Below, in pieces: positions 1 to 8,371 of a stretch of DNA of 45,908 bases. Made by a program: the position numbers and the translations under genes. Every line of letters begins with the position of its first letter. Position 1 is the first letter of the stretch. Below the pieces are notes generated by a model. The model did no database searches, was not told the origin of the DNA, and saw nothing but the letters and a program-made list of their open reading frames with translations. Origin of the DNA: an uncultured Flavobacteriales bacterium (GTDB lineage: Bacteria > Bacteroidota > Bacteroidia > Flavobacteriales_D > Crocinitomicaceae); contig CAJWRM010000019.1 of NCBI GenBank assembly GCA_913046365.1, positions 1 to 45,908 on the forward strand. The letters run 5' to 3'.

Positions 1-144
1 GACGCTAATGTTGGATGGGATGGTACATATGGAGTCAATGGAAAACAAGCACAAGATGGTGCTTATACCTATAAAATCATATATAAAGTCCTGAAGACTG
101 ACGAACGTCGATTAATAATTGGTCATGTGAATCTTATTCGTTAA
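1..144 (+). CDS. C-terminal fragment of a T9SS substrate (type B sorting domain)
   Basis: The reading frame is open from the first base and ends at TAA 142-144, giving 47 residues of a protein that starts outside the window. The fragment reads GWDGTYGVNGKQAQDGAYTY, then a basic stretch, then GHVNLIR at the very end. This is the usual ending of the gliding-motility-associated C-terminal domain (CHU_C, T9SS type B sorting signal), which directs proteins through the type IX secretion system to the outer surface. The passenger cannot be seen. Its last 11 bases overlap the convergent kinase-like gene. The C-terminal signature is clear; the function of the protein is unknown. Confidence 0.8.
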   Translation, partial: DANVGWDGTYGVNGKQAQDGAYTYKIIYKVLKTDERRLIIGHVNLIR

Positions 145-2623
145 AAGATAAGGTCATGTTTATAGATTCACCTTCTGTAATACATTTAAATGTGGCGTTA
201 TGATCATCAATAATAGTCTTAATAATATTTAGGTTTAGCTTAGTAGAATGTTCTTCAAAGTCTAAGAAACGTTTTGATAACAAGTCATTGTCAAAAATAG
301 GTTTCTTAATTTTTAACGTTTCGCAATTGATGTGAATGCCATTTTTTTTTGATTCTTTAAAAGAAGTAAAGCTGATAATCGGGTTGGAGCCGAATTCTGC
401 ATTATCAAGTATCAGGCTTGTCAGGTTTGACCATAGCTGAATCGTCTGGAAATCATAAGCCATTATACAAACTTCTTTATCAATATTAACTTTTAGAAGA
501 ACCTCTGGGTAATGAAGTTGGACATGTTGTTCCAGTCCGTAAAAGGTAGATTTCAATTGTGTTGCTTTTTTCACCTTTTTTTCGTCGGTCAAAATAAAAG
601 TCTTCAAATTATCGATAGACCTACTCGTTTTTTTGCTCATTTCAATTAACGAGTGGTTGAATCCATATATAGAATTAATATCGTAGAGTAGACAGAGAGT
701 ATTAAGAGGGCTATTTAATTGTGCAAGTGAAGAAATAGTTTCAGTATCAGTTACGTTTAATTTTGTCAAAAGCAGAATTACTTCATTATCAAATGATTTC
801 CCCAGATCATTTACTTTTGACTCTGTTTCTTGAATACGTTTCCGCATGTTTCTTTTATGTTTACTTTGCTCATTGCCAATAGGTCGAATTCTGGCTAAAA
901 TAAAAACGAGGTCCTCTTTTGAAATAGGCCGCTCAATTTGCGTTTTCATTATTCTATTCATTAGAAAAAGGATAGCTTCACTCCCTGCTTTAATTGAGGC
1001 TAGGGGAGTATTCATTTCGTGTGCAATTATTGCGGCTATCTCGCCAATAATGACTCTTTTTTCTTGGATTAAGATTTTGTGATTTAGCTCCGTATTTTCC
1101 TTTGACTTATAGTCAATTTCTTTTTCGAGGTTGTTATTCAAAGTAATAATTTCTTTCTGAAGAACCTCTTTTATTTCCTGTTCTTTTAACCTGCTAAAAT
1201 GTGATTCCAATAAAGATGAAATCATATTAAAAATATATAGATGTCTATTATTGAAGAAGTTTAATTCTGGATGTTCAGAGTCAATAACCCCTATTACTTT
1301 TTTTTTATAAAATATCGGTACAGCCAGCTCAGATTGCCTTTTAACATCATCAACAATGTATCTATTATCAAGATTGGTATTTTTAATGAGTTCATGTTTT
1401 CCAGTTAAGGCAACATTACCTACGATTCCCCTTCCCATTGGGATTTCAATAGGTTTATAAATTCGTTTGTAGTCTATGTTTTTTGGACCATATGCTGCCT
1501 TTTGAATTAGATTATTGTTATTGGGGTCTACGAGGTAAATAACGCAGTCTTCTAAATTTAATGTAGAAATCACATTTTCTGCAATTTTCCATAAAGCATC
1601 GCTTAAGGTTAACGTGTCATTAAGCTCACGCGAAAAAAATGAGATTATTTTTTCGCTTTCTAGTGCCACTTTCAATTCGTTAGTCCGAATACTAACAAGT
1701 GATTCTAAGGTTTTGGTTTTATCTTCGAGTTGGTTTATTGTTTTTCTAAAGGTCAAGGTCTTAAGGTCTTTCTTTTGCTTTTCTTTAAAGATTTCATCCT
1801 TAAGTTTGTAGTGTTTTTTTAGTGATATCAATGCTTCTTGTGCCGCATCAATATTCTCATATGCTGTTGCTAATTCTTTATATATATCAACAATATCATC
1901 TGCGATATACGTCTTTTTATTATCTATGAATTTAGTAATCAGTTTAATAGACTTTTTAAATTCATTTCCTTCATTGTATATTCTAGATAGAATTAAAATA
2001 TTGCAACAAAGTATTGATTCGAAGTTTATTTCATTTGCAAATTTATTGCTAAGCTCGATCGCTTTTATTGCTTTTGGATACTGATCCATTCTGTAATATG
2101 AATCAGCTATATTACTGTGTACTACGGAAAGCATTCTTTGGTCTGAAGTTTTCGTGACTGAAAGACACTTTTTAAAGTGCGCCAGTGCTTCTGCGTTTTT
2201 GCCGAGCCATAAATATGCATCTCCTGTATTATTCAAGGAGCGCATGAATCCATCTTCATCACCTATTTCTTTACGGATTTTTAAGCTTTGTAAATTGACC
2301 TCAAGCCTATTCGAGTGGTCATCAAAATAATTGTATATGAAACCAAGTGTGTTATATGAAGCAGCTTGATTCTTTTTATCATCATGTTTAATGAAAATAG
2401 GGAGCGCAATATTTACATATTCATATGCTCTATCATGAAGTCCTATGAAAAAACCTGAATAAGCTTGAAGAAGATAGCCTTTGGCCATCGAATGCTCAAT
2501 TTGCAGCTCACCAGATATTTCACATATTAATTTACCTAATTTAAACGATTGCTCAGGGTCAGAAACAACAAGTGTCATTCCCTTCTCAAATTTTTCATCT
2601 AAGTCAGCTATTCTATCTTCCAT
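134..2623 (-). CDS. TPR-GAF histidine-kinase-like protein with degenerate ATPase domain
   Basis: An 829-residue protein without an obvious signal peptide or membrane segment, so probably cytoplasmic. Residues about 1-290 are TPR repeats (ALAHFKKCL, YPKAIKAIELSNK), followed by a short coiled coil, a GAF domain at about 335-480 (GRGIVGNVALTG, AVPIFYKKKVIGVID), a second coiled coil, and an H-box HEMNTPLASI with His535 as the candidate phospho-acceptor. The C-terminal third should be the HATPase domain. It keeps an N-box-like NLTSLILDNA, but the DxGxG box is not visible and the usual GTGLGL region reads STKLNLNII. No response regulator lies next to it. An exact TAnnTTTG box sits 20 bp upstream. 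It could be a pseudokinase or a sensor working through a partner. The domain order is fairly sure; kinase activity is doubtful. Confidence 0.75.
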   Translation of the reverse strand: MEDRIADLDEKFEKGMTLVVSDPEQSFKLGKLICEISGELQIEHSMAKGYLLQAYSGFFIGLHDRAYEYVNIALPIFIKHDDKKNQAASYNTLGFIYNYFDDHSNRLEVNLQSLKIRKEIGDEDGFMRSLNNTGDAYLWLGKNAEALAHFKKCLSVTKTSDQRMLSVVHSNIADSYYRMDQYPKAIKAIELSNKFANEINFESILCCNILILSRIYNEGNEFKKSIKLITKFIDNKKTYIADDIVDIYKELATAYENIDAAQEALISLKKHYKLKDEIFKEKQKKDLKTLTFRKTINQLEDKTKTLESLVSIRTNELKVALESEKIISFFSRELNDTLTLSDALWKIAENVISTLNLEDCVIYLVDPNNNNLIQKAAYGPKNIDYKRIYKPIEIPMGRGIVGNVALTGKHELIKNTNLDNRYIVDDVKRQSELAVPIFYKKKVIGVIDSEHPELNFFNNRHLYIFNMISSLLESHFSRLKEQEIKEVLQKEIITLNNNLEKEIDYKSKENTELNHKILIQEKRVIIGEIAAIIAHEMNTPLASIKAGSEAILFLMNRIMKTQIERPISKEDLVFILARIRPIGNEQSKHKRNMRKRIQETESKVNDLGKSFDNEVILLLTKLNVTDTETISSLAQLNSPLNTLCLLYDINSIYGFNHSLIEMSKKTSRSIDNLKTFILTDEKKVKKATQLKSTFYGLEQHVQLHYPEVLLKVNIDKEVCIMAYDFQTIQLWSNLTSLILDNAEFGSNPIISFTSFKESKKNGIHINCETLKIKKPIFDNDLLSKRFLDFEEHSTKLNLNIIKTIIDDHNATFKCITEGESINMTLSFNE

Positions 2624-2642
2624 TTTATTCTATAAGCAGTTA

Positions 2643-2650
2643 CAAAATTA
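2643..2650 (-). promoter_or_regulatory. Bacteroidota -7 box for the TPR-GAF kinase-like gene
   Basis: Read on the minus strand the sequence is TAATTTTG, an exact match to the Bacteroidota TAnnTTTG -7 element. There are 19 bases between it and the ATG at 2623. No TTG -33 element is present at the usual spacing, so the call rests on the -7 box alone. Confidence 0.5.
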
Positions 2651-2668
2651 ATGGAAAATGTGTCCCAT

Positions 2669-3466
2669 TTAGAGAACTCTTCTGATTTGAGATAAGTTGT
2701 GAGTTAGCTTTTGGTATTTTTCATTCCAAATTCCTTTTTCAGTTAACAGGTCTTTTTTGACGAATCCAGCTGCATGTATTATTTCATTATCAGAACCAAT
2801 AATACCGACATGTGTTAACTTTCCATTTGAATTTTCAAAAAAAGCCAAATCTCCTGATCTTTTATTTGTGTATTCAATAACTGTTCCTTGAGTTCCCTGG
2901 ACAGAAGTATCTCTTGGCAGCATAATGCCGTATATCCGGTATATAACCTGAGTTAGCCCGGAACAATCGATTCCCCATGGAGTTTTACCTCCCCATAGAT
3001 ATGGTGTATTCAGGTATTCATTTGCTGTTTTCCATAGAGATGAATTTAACTCATCTGAGAGGTTTTGGTATTGATTTGTGCCAATAAAAAACAAGCTTTC
3101 TTTTCCCACAAAACTACCTCTCGGTATCCTATGTGCTTCTTTGTTTGTTATTACTCGGCCTTCAAGAGGTTTGAAGAAACAGTATTCGTTATTCCATTTT
3201 TCGTATTCTTCTTTACTCAGTGGTTGAAGTTGTTTCGGGTCAACATATCCCTCATAACCATCAATGCATGATTTAATTCGGCTCCAATTGTTATTTAAGG
3301 AAATGATTTCTATAGGCTCTCCAAAAACCATTTGTGATACAATTTCACTTTCATCCTGAGCAGCAATACGAACTGGTGCACATGCGACAAAACAAAATGC
3401 AAATTTATTCTTTGGTCCTATCAAAATAACGTTATTTAGTTTAATCAAAAGTAAAAATTGAATCAC
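2669..3466 (-). CDS. SH3 / NlpC-P60 family C40 peptidase
   Basis: Predicted cell-wall endopeptidase that cuts peptide stems of peptidoglycan. The N-terminal half is SH3-like (SEIVSQMVFGEPIEIISLNN, DGYEGYVDPKQL). The C-terminal half is NlpC/P60, with GGKTPWGIDCSGL carrying the catalytic Cys, THVGII the His, and IIHAAG the third polar residue. The family seldom has a signal peptide, and none is convincing here. The longest frame begins with GTG at 3466. Relatives usually begin only a few residues before the CxxxxxPVR segment, so the TTG at 3424 is a serious alternative. The gene is divergent from surE with only about 27 bp between the extreme starts. The family call is firm; the start is not. 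Confidence 0.85.
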   Translation of the reverse strand: MIQFLLLIKLNNVILIGPKNKFAFCFVACAPVRIAAQDESEIVSQMVFGEPIEIISLNNNWSRIKSCIDGYEGYVDPKQLQPLSKEEYEKWNNEYCFFKPLEGRVITNKEAHRIPRGSFVGKESLFFIGTNQYQNLSDELNSSLWKTANEYLNTPYLWGGKTPWGIDCSGLTQVIYRIYGIMLPRDTSVQGTQGTVIEYTNKRSGDLAFFENSNGKLTHVGIIGSDNEIIHAAGFVKKDLLTEKGIWNEKYQKLTHNLSQIRRVL

Positions 3467-3493
3467 TAATATTGATTATTTTCGTGTCAAGAT

Positions 3494-4267
3494 ATGAACA
3501 AGCTAATTTTAGTAACAAACGATGATAGTTTGCACGCAAAGGGCATAAGAGAGCTAGTTGCTACAGCAATTCAATTTGGAGATGTTTTAGTTGTTGCGCC
3601 AAACAAACCTCAATCAGGAATGGGACATGCTATTACAATCACAAAACCGCTTAGGTTAGAGCCTTATAGTGGATTTCAAGAAATTGAGGCATACAGTTGT
3701 TCAGGGACCCCTGTAGATTGCGTAAAGCTGGGTATATTTGAGGTTTTAAAGCGAAAGCCTGATTTATTACTTTCAGGTATTAACCACGGAGAGAATTCCT
3801 CCACAAATGTATTGTATTCGGGTACGATGTCAGCTGCTATTGAGGGAGCAATGGAGGGAATACCTTCTATTGGGTTTTCGTTAGCTGATTTTGATTCAGA
3901 TGCCGATTTTTCAGCTACCAAGGAAGTTGCAAAAGCAATTATCCCAAAGGTTTTAAAAAACGGATTACCCAAAAACACATCACTAAATGTGAATGTACCC
4001 AAGGTAACGTTTAAGGATCTGAAGGGTATTAAAGTTTGTGCCCAAGCCCACGCCTATTGGGAGGATAAGTTTGATTCAAGATTGGATCAGTTTGGAAGGC
4101 CTTATTATTGGCTTACTGGTAAGTTTAGTGATAGAGATCAAAGAGTAGATACTGATTTGTATCATCTAAAAAGAGGATACGCCACAATTGTTCCTACACA
4201 TTTTGACTTGACGAACTATACAGTTTTAAATGATTTAAAGTACTTAGATAATGAAGGAGAATTTTAA
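3494..4267 (+). CDS. surE: 5'/3'-nucleotidase SurE
   Basis: Metal-dependent nucleoside monophosphate phosphatase acting in the cytoplasm in nucleotide salvage and stress survival. The 257-residue length is normal. The metal-binding NDD sits at residues 9-11 (ILVTNDD), followed by VVAPNKPQSGMGHAIT and the family motif LLLSGINHGENSS with the second metal-site Asn. It begins with ATG and heads a tight operon: its last 17 bases overlap the start of the next membrane gene, which is followed by lpxB. The surE-membrane gene-lpxB order is familiar from Bacteroidota genomes. No catalytic residue appears to be missing. Confidence 0.96.
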   Translation: MNKLILVTNDDSLHAKGIRELVATAIQFGDVLVVAPNKPQSGMGHAITITKPLRLEPYSGFQEIEAYSCSGTPVDCVKLGIFEVLKRKPDLLLSGINHGENSSTNVLYSGTMSAAIEGAMEGIPSIGFSLADFDSDADFSATKEVAKAIIPKVLKNGLPKNTSLNVNVPKVTFKDLKGIKVCAQAHAYWEDKFDSRLDQFGRPYYWLTGKFSDRDQRVDTDLYHLKRGYATIVPTHFDLTNYTVLNDLKYLDNEGEF

Positions 4268-4556
4268 TAAGCAACTTTTGCTTGGGACTCTTATTGGTAT
4301 ATTAACGCCAATATTATTTCTTCCGGTTTTAATTTTTTTCCTCTCGTTATCGAAAGGGATTGATTTTGAAGTTATATGGAGTCAGATTTCAAATAACAAT
4401 ATGAATACGAGTAAATATCTATCATTAGCCATGATTATTAATTTATTGTGGTTTTACTATTTTTTAAATAAGGAGCAATATCATTTAACACGCGGAATTA
4501 TAATGGGAATGATTTGTTTTGCTCCCTATATGGTTTACATCTATTTCTTTCAATAA
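4251..4556 (+). CDS. Small membrane protein between surE and lpxB
   Basis: A 101-residue hydrophobic protein whose ATG lies inside the 3' end of surE, which suggests translational coupling. Three membrane segments are visible, at about residues 9-33, 55-72 and 80-99, separated by short polar loops. The stop codon directly abuts the lpxB ATG with no spacer. I do not recognise a named family. Its place between surE and lpxB suggests a link to the envelope or lipid A operon, but that is inferred from position only. Confidence 0.8.
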   Translation: MKENFNKQLLLGTLIGILTPILFLPVLIFFLSLSKGIDFEVIWSQISNNNMNTSKYLSLAMIINLLWFYYFLNKEQYHLTRGIIMGMICFAPYMVYIYFFQ

Positions 4557-5657
4557 ATGAATAAAGTTTTTATCCTTGTTGGTGAAGCTTCGGGTGATTT
4601 ACATGCTTCAAATCTTGTGAAAGAATTGAATATGCTTAAACCTTCCCTAAAGTGGGAGGGATGGGGTGGAGATTTGCTTCAAAAGCAGGGTGTGCAGCTT
4701 AGAAATCATATTAGAAATTTATCATTCATGGGTTTCCTAGAAGTAATTCTGAATATCCGAACCATACTTAATAATTTTAAATTATGTAAAGAGCAGGTTG
4801 AGAGCTTTCAACCGGATATGCTATTGTTGGTTGATTATCCTGGGTTTAATCTTCGAATTGCCAAATGGGCAAAATCAAAAGGTATTCCTGTAACCTATTA
4901 TATTTCTCCTCAGATATGGGCTTGGAAAGCATCACGCATTAAATTAATCAAGGAAACGGTTGATAAAATGTATTGTATTTTGCCTTTTGAGAAACCTTAT
5001 TATGAGAAAGAGGGCTTTGAAGTTTCTTATTTCGGTCACCCTCTAATTGATGCGAAACAAAATTACGAGAATCAAAAAGAATCAGTCACTGCAAAAAACA
5101 AACCTGTTTTAGCACTCCTTCCAGGGAGCCGAGAACAGGAGGTGAAAAGGAAGCTAGCTGTTATGCTGAAAGCTGTGGTTAAGTATACAGAATTTAACAC
5201 GGTTGTTGCTTGCGCTCCGAACCTACCTTCTTCTTTTTACGCGCAATACAAAAAAGATTATCCTTTTGCAGAATTTGTTTCTGGTAAGACCTACGATTTG
5301 TTGTCAATTGCTGATTTTGCAATTGTTACATCAGGAACGGCAACTCTTGAGACAGCCATTTTTAGAGTGCCTCAGGTTGTTTGCTACAAAAGCTCTTATC
5401 TTTCTTATAAGATTGCAAAATCTCTAGTTAATATTCGTTTTATTTCACTCGTGAATTTGATTATGGACAAGGAGGTGGTTGTCGAGTTGATTCAAGGTGA
5501 CGTATCAAAAAATAAAATCCAAAAGGAACTTGATCGATTAATTTATAATGATTCATACAGGCATGATTTAATGAAAGCTTATGATGAAATGATAGCTTTA
5601 TTGGGAAATGAAGGTTGTAGCAAGAAAATTGCACAAGATTTGTTAGGTTTTTATTGA
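4557..5657 (+). CDS. lpxB: Lipid-A-disaccharide synthase LpxB
   Basis: A GT19 glycosyltransferase that joins UDP-2,3-diacylglucosamine and lipid X to make the lipid A disaccharide at the inner face of the cytoplasmic membrane. At 366 residues it has the expected length. Landmarks are the N-terminal VGEASGDLHASNL, VDYPGFNLRIAKWAK, YYISPQIWAWKASRIK, FGHPLID and LLPGSREQEVKRKL, then TSGTATLETA in the nucleotide-binding half. Its ATG begins on the base after the previous stop, and its TGA overlaps the first possible codon of the SpoIID gene. The gene shows that the organism makes a lipid A outer membrane. Confidence 0.97.
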   Translation: MNKVFILVGEASGDLHASNLVKELNMLKPSLKWEGWGGDLLQKQGVQLRNHIRNLSFMGFLEVILNIRTILNNFKLCKEQVESFQPDMLLLVDYPGFNLRIAKWAKSKGIPVTYYISPQIWAWKASRIKLIKETVDKMYCILPFEKPYYEKEGFEVSYFGHPLIDAKQNYENQKESVTAKNKPVLALLPGSREQEVKRKLAVMLKAVVKYTEFNTVVACAPNLPSSFYAQYKKDYPFAEFVSGKTYDLLSIADFAIVTSGTATLETAIFRVPQVVCYKSSYLSYKIAKSLVNIRFISLVNLIMDKEVVVELIQGDVSKNKIQKELDRLIYNDSYRHDLMKAYDEMIALLGNEGCSKKIAQDLLGFY

Positions 5658-5659
5658 AT

Positions 5660-6835
5660 ATGAAATTTGCAAAGTATCTTTTTTTCTGTGTTGTATTTCT
5701 TCATTCATTTTCAAATGAGGCTCAAAATTTATTGATTCGTGTTTTTTCGCAAAAAAAAATCCAGTCCATTGAATTGGAAGTAATACAAGGTAGCTATCAG
5801 GTACATAGTGCTGAAGGTTTTTTATTAGAGATTAACGACGGGCAATCCCTCAAATTGCAGGTCAATTCCTTAAATCAAATTCATGTTGCTAAAAACGGAG
5901 ATTTTATTGGGGTATATGATACTTTGTCCTTATTTCAATCAAGTCATTTTGACTATATTCGATTATCCCCGGAGTTATTGAACAACAGTAATGTGAAATC
6001 AAGACAATATGAGGGAGATTTTGAAATATCTGCTTTTCATGGCCATATTCAGGTCTTAAATTCAATTTTTTTAGAATCTTATTTAGAAGGTGTATTAGCA
6101 TCTGAGGCGGGAATCCGTTGTGCAAAGGAATATTATAAAATTCAAGCCATTATCAGTCGAACTTTCGCAAAGAATAATCTGGATAAACATAGTGATCAGG
6201 GGTTTCACTTATGTGATGCAGTTCACTGCCAAGCCTATTATGGCAATTATCAAGGTGAGCTAAAAGCAATAAATAAGGGTGTTAAAGAAACACATGGATT
6301 GGTATTGGTAGATTCAAATAACTTTTCGTTTCCTACTTTTTTCTCGGCAAATTGTGGAGGTCAATCCGCTGAAACAGATCAGGTTTGGAATACATTTTTA
6401 CCCAATTATATATCCCATGAGGATACCTTTTGTATCCATACGAGACAAGCAAATTGGGAAGTGTATATCCCAAAAACAAAGCTCTTAACCTATCTTTCAA
6501 AGAACTATTTTTTCGATATCTCGAAGAGAAAAAATAGACATATGGCATTCAACTTTAGGCAGAATGAGCGCAAAACCTTTTTTATTCATCCTTCTTTTGG
6601 AATTCCTCTTCGAGACCTCAGGTCTGCATTCAAGTTACGATCGACTTTTTTTAGTTGCGAACCGGTTGGCGATAAAGTTTTACTTCGCGGACGTGGTTTC
6701 GGTCATGGTATTGGCTTATGTCAAGAAGGAGCGATGGAGATGGTTAAATTTGGATTTAGCTATAAAGAAATCCTTAGCTTTTATTTTCGTGGTGCAGAAT
6801 TGGCGGATTGGAACAGCCCAATCAGTCATTGGTGA
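5660..6835 (+). CDS. SpoIID/LytB domain exported protein
   Basis: A 391-residue exported protein of the SpoIID/LytB family. In spore formers SpoIID is a lytic transglycosylase acting on denuded glycan; in other bacteria LytB-type members are thought to act on or enhance peptidoglycan hydrolysis. A signal peptide covers about residues 1-21 (SNEAQ at its end). Family landmarks are LEGVLASEAGIRCAKEYYK with the conserved Glu, SRTFAKNN, HLCDAVHCQAYYG, FFSANCGGQSAE and the ending GRGFGHGIGLCQEGAMEMV. I chose ATG 5660 over the in-frame TTG at 5654 because it gives a normal signal-peptide start; it lies 2 bases after the lpxB stop. It converges with the FtsB-like gene with a 14-base overlap. Confidence 0.9.
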   Translation: MKFAKYLFFCVVFLHSFSNEAQNLLIRVFSQKKIQSIELEVIQGSYQVHSAEGFLLEINDGQSLKLQVNSLNQIHVAKNGDFIGVYDTLSLFQSSHFDYIRLSPELLNNSNVKSRQYEGDFEISAFHGHIQVLNSIFLESYLEGVLASEAGIRCAKEYYKIQAIISRTFAKNNLDKHSDQGFHLCDAVHCQAYYGNYQGELKAINKGVKETHGLVLVDSNNFSFPTFFSANCGGQSAETDQVWNTFLPNYISHEDTFCIHTRQANWEVYIPKTKLLTYLSKNYFFDISKRKNRHMAFNFRQNERKTFFIHPSFGIPLRDLRSAFKLRSTFFSCEPVGDKVLLRGRGFGHGIGLCQEGAMEMVKFGFSYKEILSFYFRGAELADWNSPISHW

Positions 6836-7106
6836 TTACGAATATATCTTCATCGTTTCGCTTGAAAAACTTTTTCTCTCGCGCATAGGCTTCAAGATTA
6901 TCGAGATGACTTATATTGTTTAGATCGCTTTTGGTCTGTTGAAGTTTCGCTTTCATCGCTTCGTTTTGAAGTTCTAACTCGTTTAACTTTTTCTTTTGGT
7001 TTACGATATAGAATATATCATTATCATCTATTAATATGAGGTAGAAAAAAAATATACCAAAAGTAATAACGAACTTGTTTTTTAGAATAGGAAGCAGTTT
7101 TTTCAC
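6822..7106 (-). CDS. FtsB/DivIC-like septum formation protein
   Basis: About 94 residues from the GTG at 7106, or 96 from the TTG at 7112; neither has a strong ribosome site. One membrane helix (residues about 11-29, FVITFGIFFFYLILI) is followed by a coiled coil (KKKLNELELQNEAMKAKLQQ) and the compact end LDNLEAYAREKKFFKRNDEDIFVI. This order and the closing AREKKFFKRNDED-like segment are typical of FtsB/DivIC proteins, which bridge the division complex with FtsL/FtsQ. The frame runs upstream to 7241, but that extension would overlap the next gene and lacks family resemblance. The 3' end overlaps the convergent SpoIID gene. Confidence 0.82.
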   Translation of the reverse strand: MKKLLPILKNKFVITFGIFFFYLILIDDNDIFYIVNQKKKLNELELQNEAMKAKLQQTKSDLNNISHLDNLEAYAREKKFFKRNDEDIFVITND

Positions 7107-7176
7107 AATCAAATATAAGCAACGAAAGTCATGTATGACAGGCCCTATATAAACCTTATCAAACTCGGATTGTTGA

Positions 7177-8328
7177 TTATTCCTCTCTGCAATTGTTGTA
7201 ACGGGTTTTGATAAAGGCAAGGAAGCCTCGGTCATAGGCATATACTTCTTTTAAGCTACTCAAGATTTCGCATGACTCTGTGTTTGACTGTCTTAGGTTA
7301 GTTAATGAAACTGCACTCAGCATCGCGCCATATTTCAACGCTTTCAAATCCGTATCAGTCATCTTGTTGAAATCAGCTTCAGTCATTTTTTTGAGTTCCT
7401 CAATTCCATTTTTCCAAATTGTATTTGCCGTTCGTACGTCTTTTGAAGCTGCTCTGATAGGGGCCTCAAGAAATTTAATAGAAATCGGCTGGGTAGTAAT
7501 TAAAGAGTAGTTTTCAACACCTTCAAGGAGTAATTCTAACAATTCTATTTTCTTTTCTTTATCTGTGCCATTATAAATCCCATAGTAACCATCATCTTCT
7601 TCTAAATTGTAGATGAGATAATTATTTAAAAAGTCATTTTGAAATTTATCAAGCCACATTTTATGAATCTTTTCATTGAAAATTCCGTTCAAATCCAATT
7701 CAATTGCCTCAGCAATACAATTTATAGTTTCTTCCCAAGGATCACTTACAATTGGGTCCGGAATCTCATTTCTATACTTACCATAGTATCCTTTTGCTAA
7801 GAATATATTGGGCGTTGGGTCGTTTACGTACTCTGGTTTAACGCGGTAGTCTTCGGCTTTTTTAACGAGCTTTGCAAAGTTACTGTCGGCATGTATTTGT
7901 GTAAGCTCATCAAGATTGTTTGCTGCAGTAACTATTGATTCTTGTTCAAAGGCAACTTCATCTTCCTCAATCTCTGTTTCTCCATTTTTGAGTACCACAT
8001 CATATGTGAAGGTAACGGCGATTTCAACAGAATAGTTCCCGACTTTTAAAAATAAAACCTCTACCTCTTCAGCGCCTGCATCACCTTTGATGTATTTCCA
8101 ATCTTTGCCTTCTCTTCCAGAGAAAAGCCAAGTAGTCGTGCCTCTTTTAGATCCATCATTTTTAAAGACAGAAGTAAATGTGACAGATGGTTTTTTATTG
8201 GTTTCTGAGTCAAGAAAAACAAGCTTTTTAGATTGCTTTACACTGAGTTTCGGGGAGGGTGCTTGAGCAATAGTTTGCAAAACGCTAAACTGAACAAGCA
8301 ATACGAGTAAAAAGGAATTAAATTTCAT
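7177..8328 (-). CDS. Exported protein of unknown function
   Basis: A 383-residue protein with a clear signal peptide ending near residue 22 (VLQTIAQA). Residues about 30-120 look beta-rich (PSVTFTSVFKNDGSK, GNYSVEIAVTFTYD), suggestive of a PKD/Ig-like fold but not conclusive. The rest is mainly helical and acidic, with an EEDDGYYGIYNGTDKEKK loop. No sorting tail, lipobox or catalytic motif is visible, so it is probably periplasmic. It lies between the methylmalonyl-CoA mutase genes and the FtsB-like gene on the same strand. I do not recognise the family and assign no function. Confidence 0.75.
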   Translation of the reverse strand: MKFNSFLLVLLVQFSVLQTIAQAPSPKLSVKQSKKLVFLDSETNKKPSVTFTSVFKNDGSKRGTTTWLFSGREGKDWKYIKGDAGAEEVEVLFLKVGNYSVEIAVTFTYDVVLKNGETEIEEDEVAFEQESIVTAANNLDELTQIHADSNFAKLVKKAEDYRVKPEYVNDPTPNIFLAKGYYGKYRNEIPDPIVSDPWEETINCIAEAIELDLNGIFNEKIHKMWLDKFQNDFLNNYLIYNLEEDDGYYGIYNGTDKEKKIELLELLLEGVENYSLITTQPISIKFLEAPIRAASKDVRTANTIWKNGIEELKKMTEADFNKMTDTDLKALKYGAMLSAVSLTNLRQSNTESCEILSSLKEVYAYDRGFLAFIKTRYNNCREE

Positions 8329-8371
8329 AGTTGCGAATAATCATTTCAATTATTATGCCGAAAATACAAGT

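Noticed and set aside
7107..7241. N-terminal extension of the FtsB/DivIC-like frame
   Set aside because: It overlaps the 3' end of the next gene upstream on the same strand, and it lacks similarity to the family.
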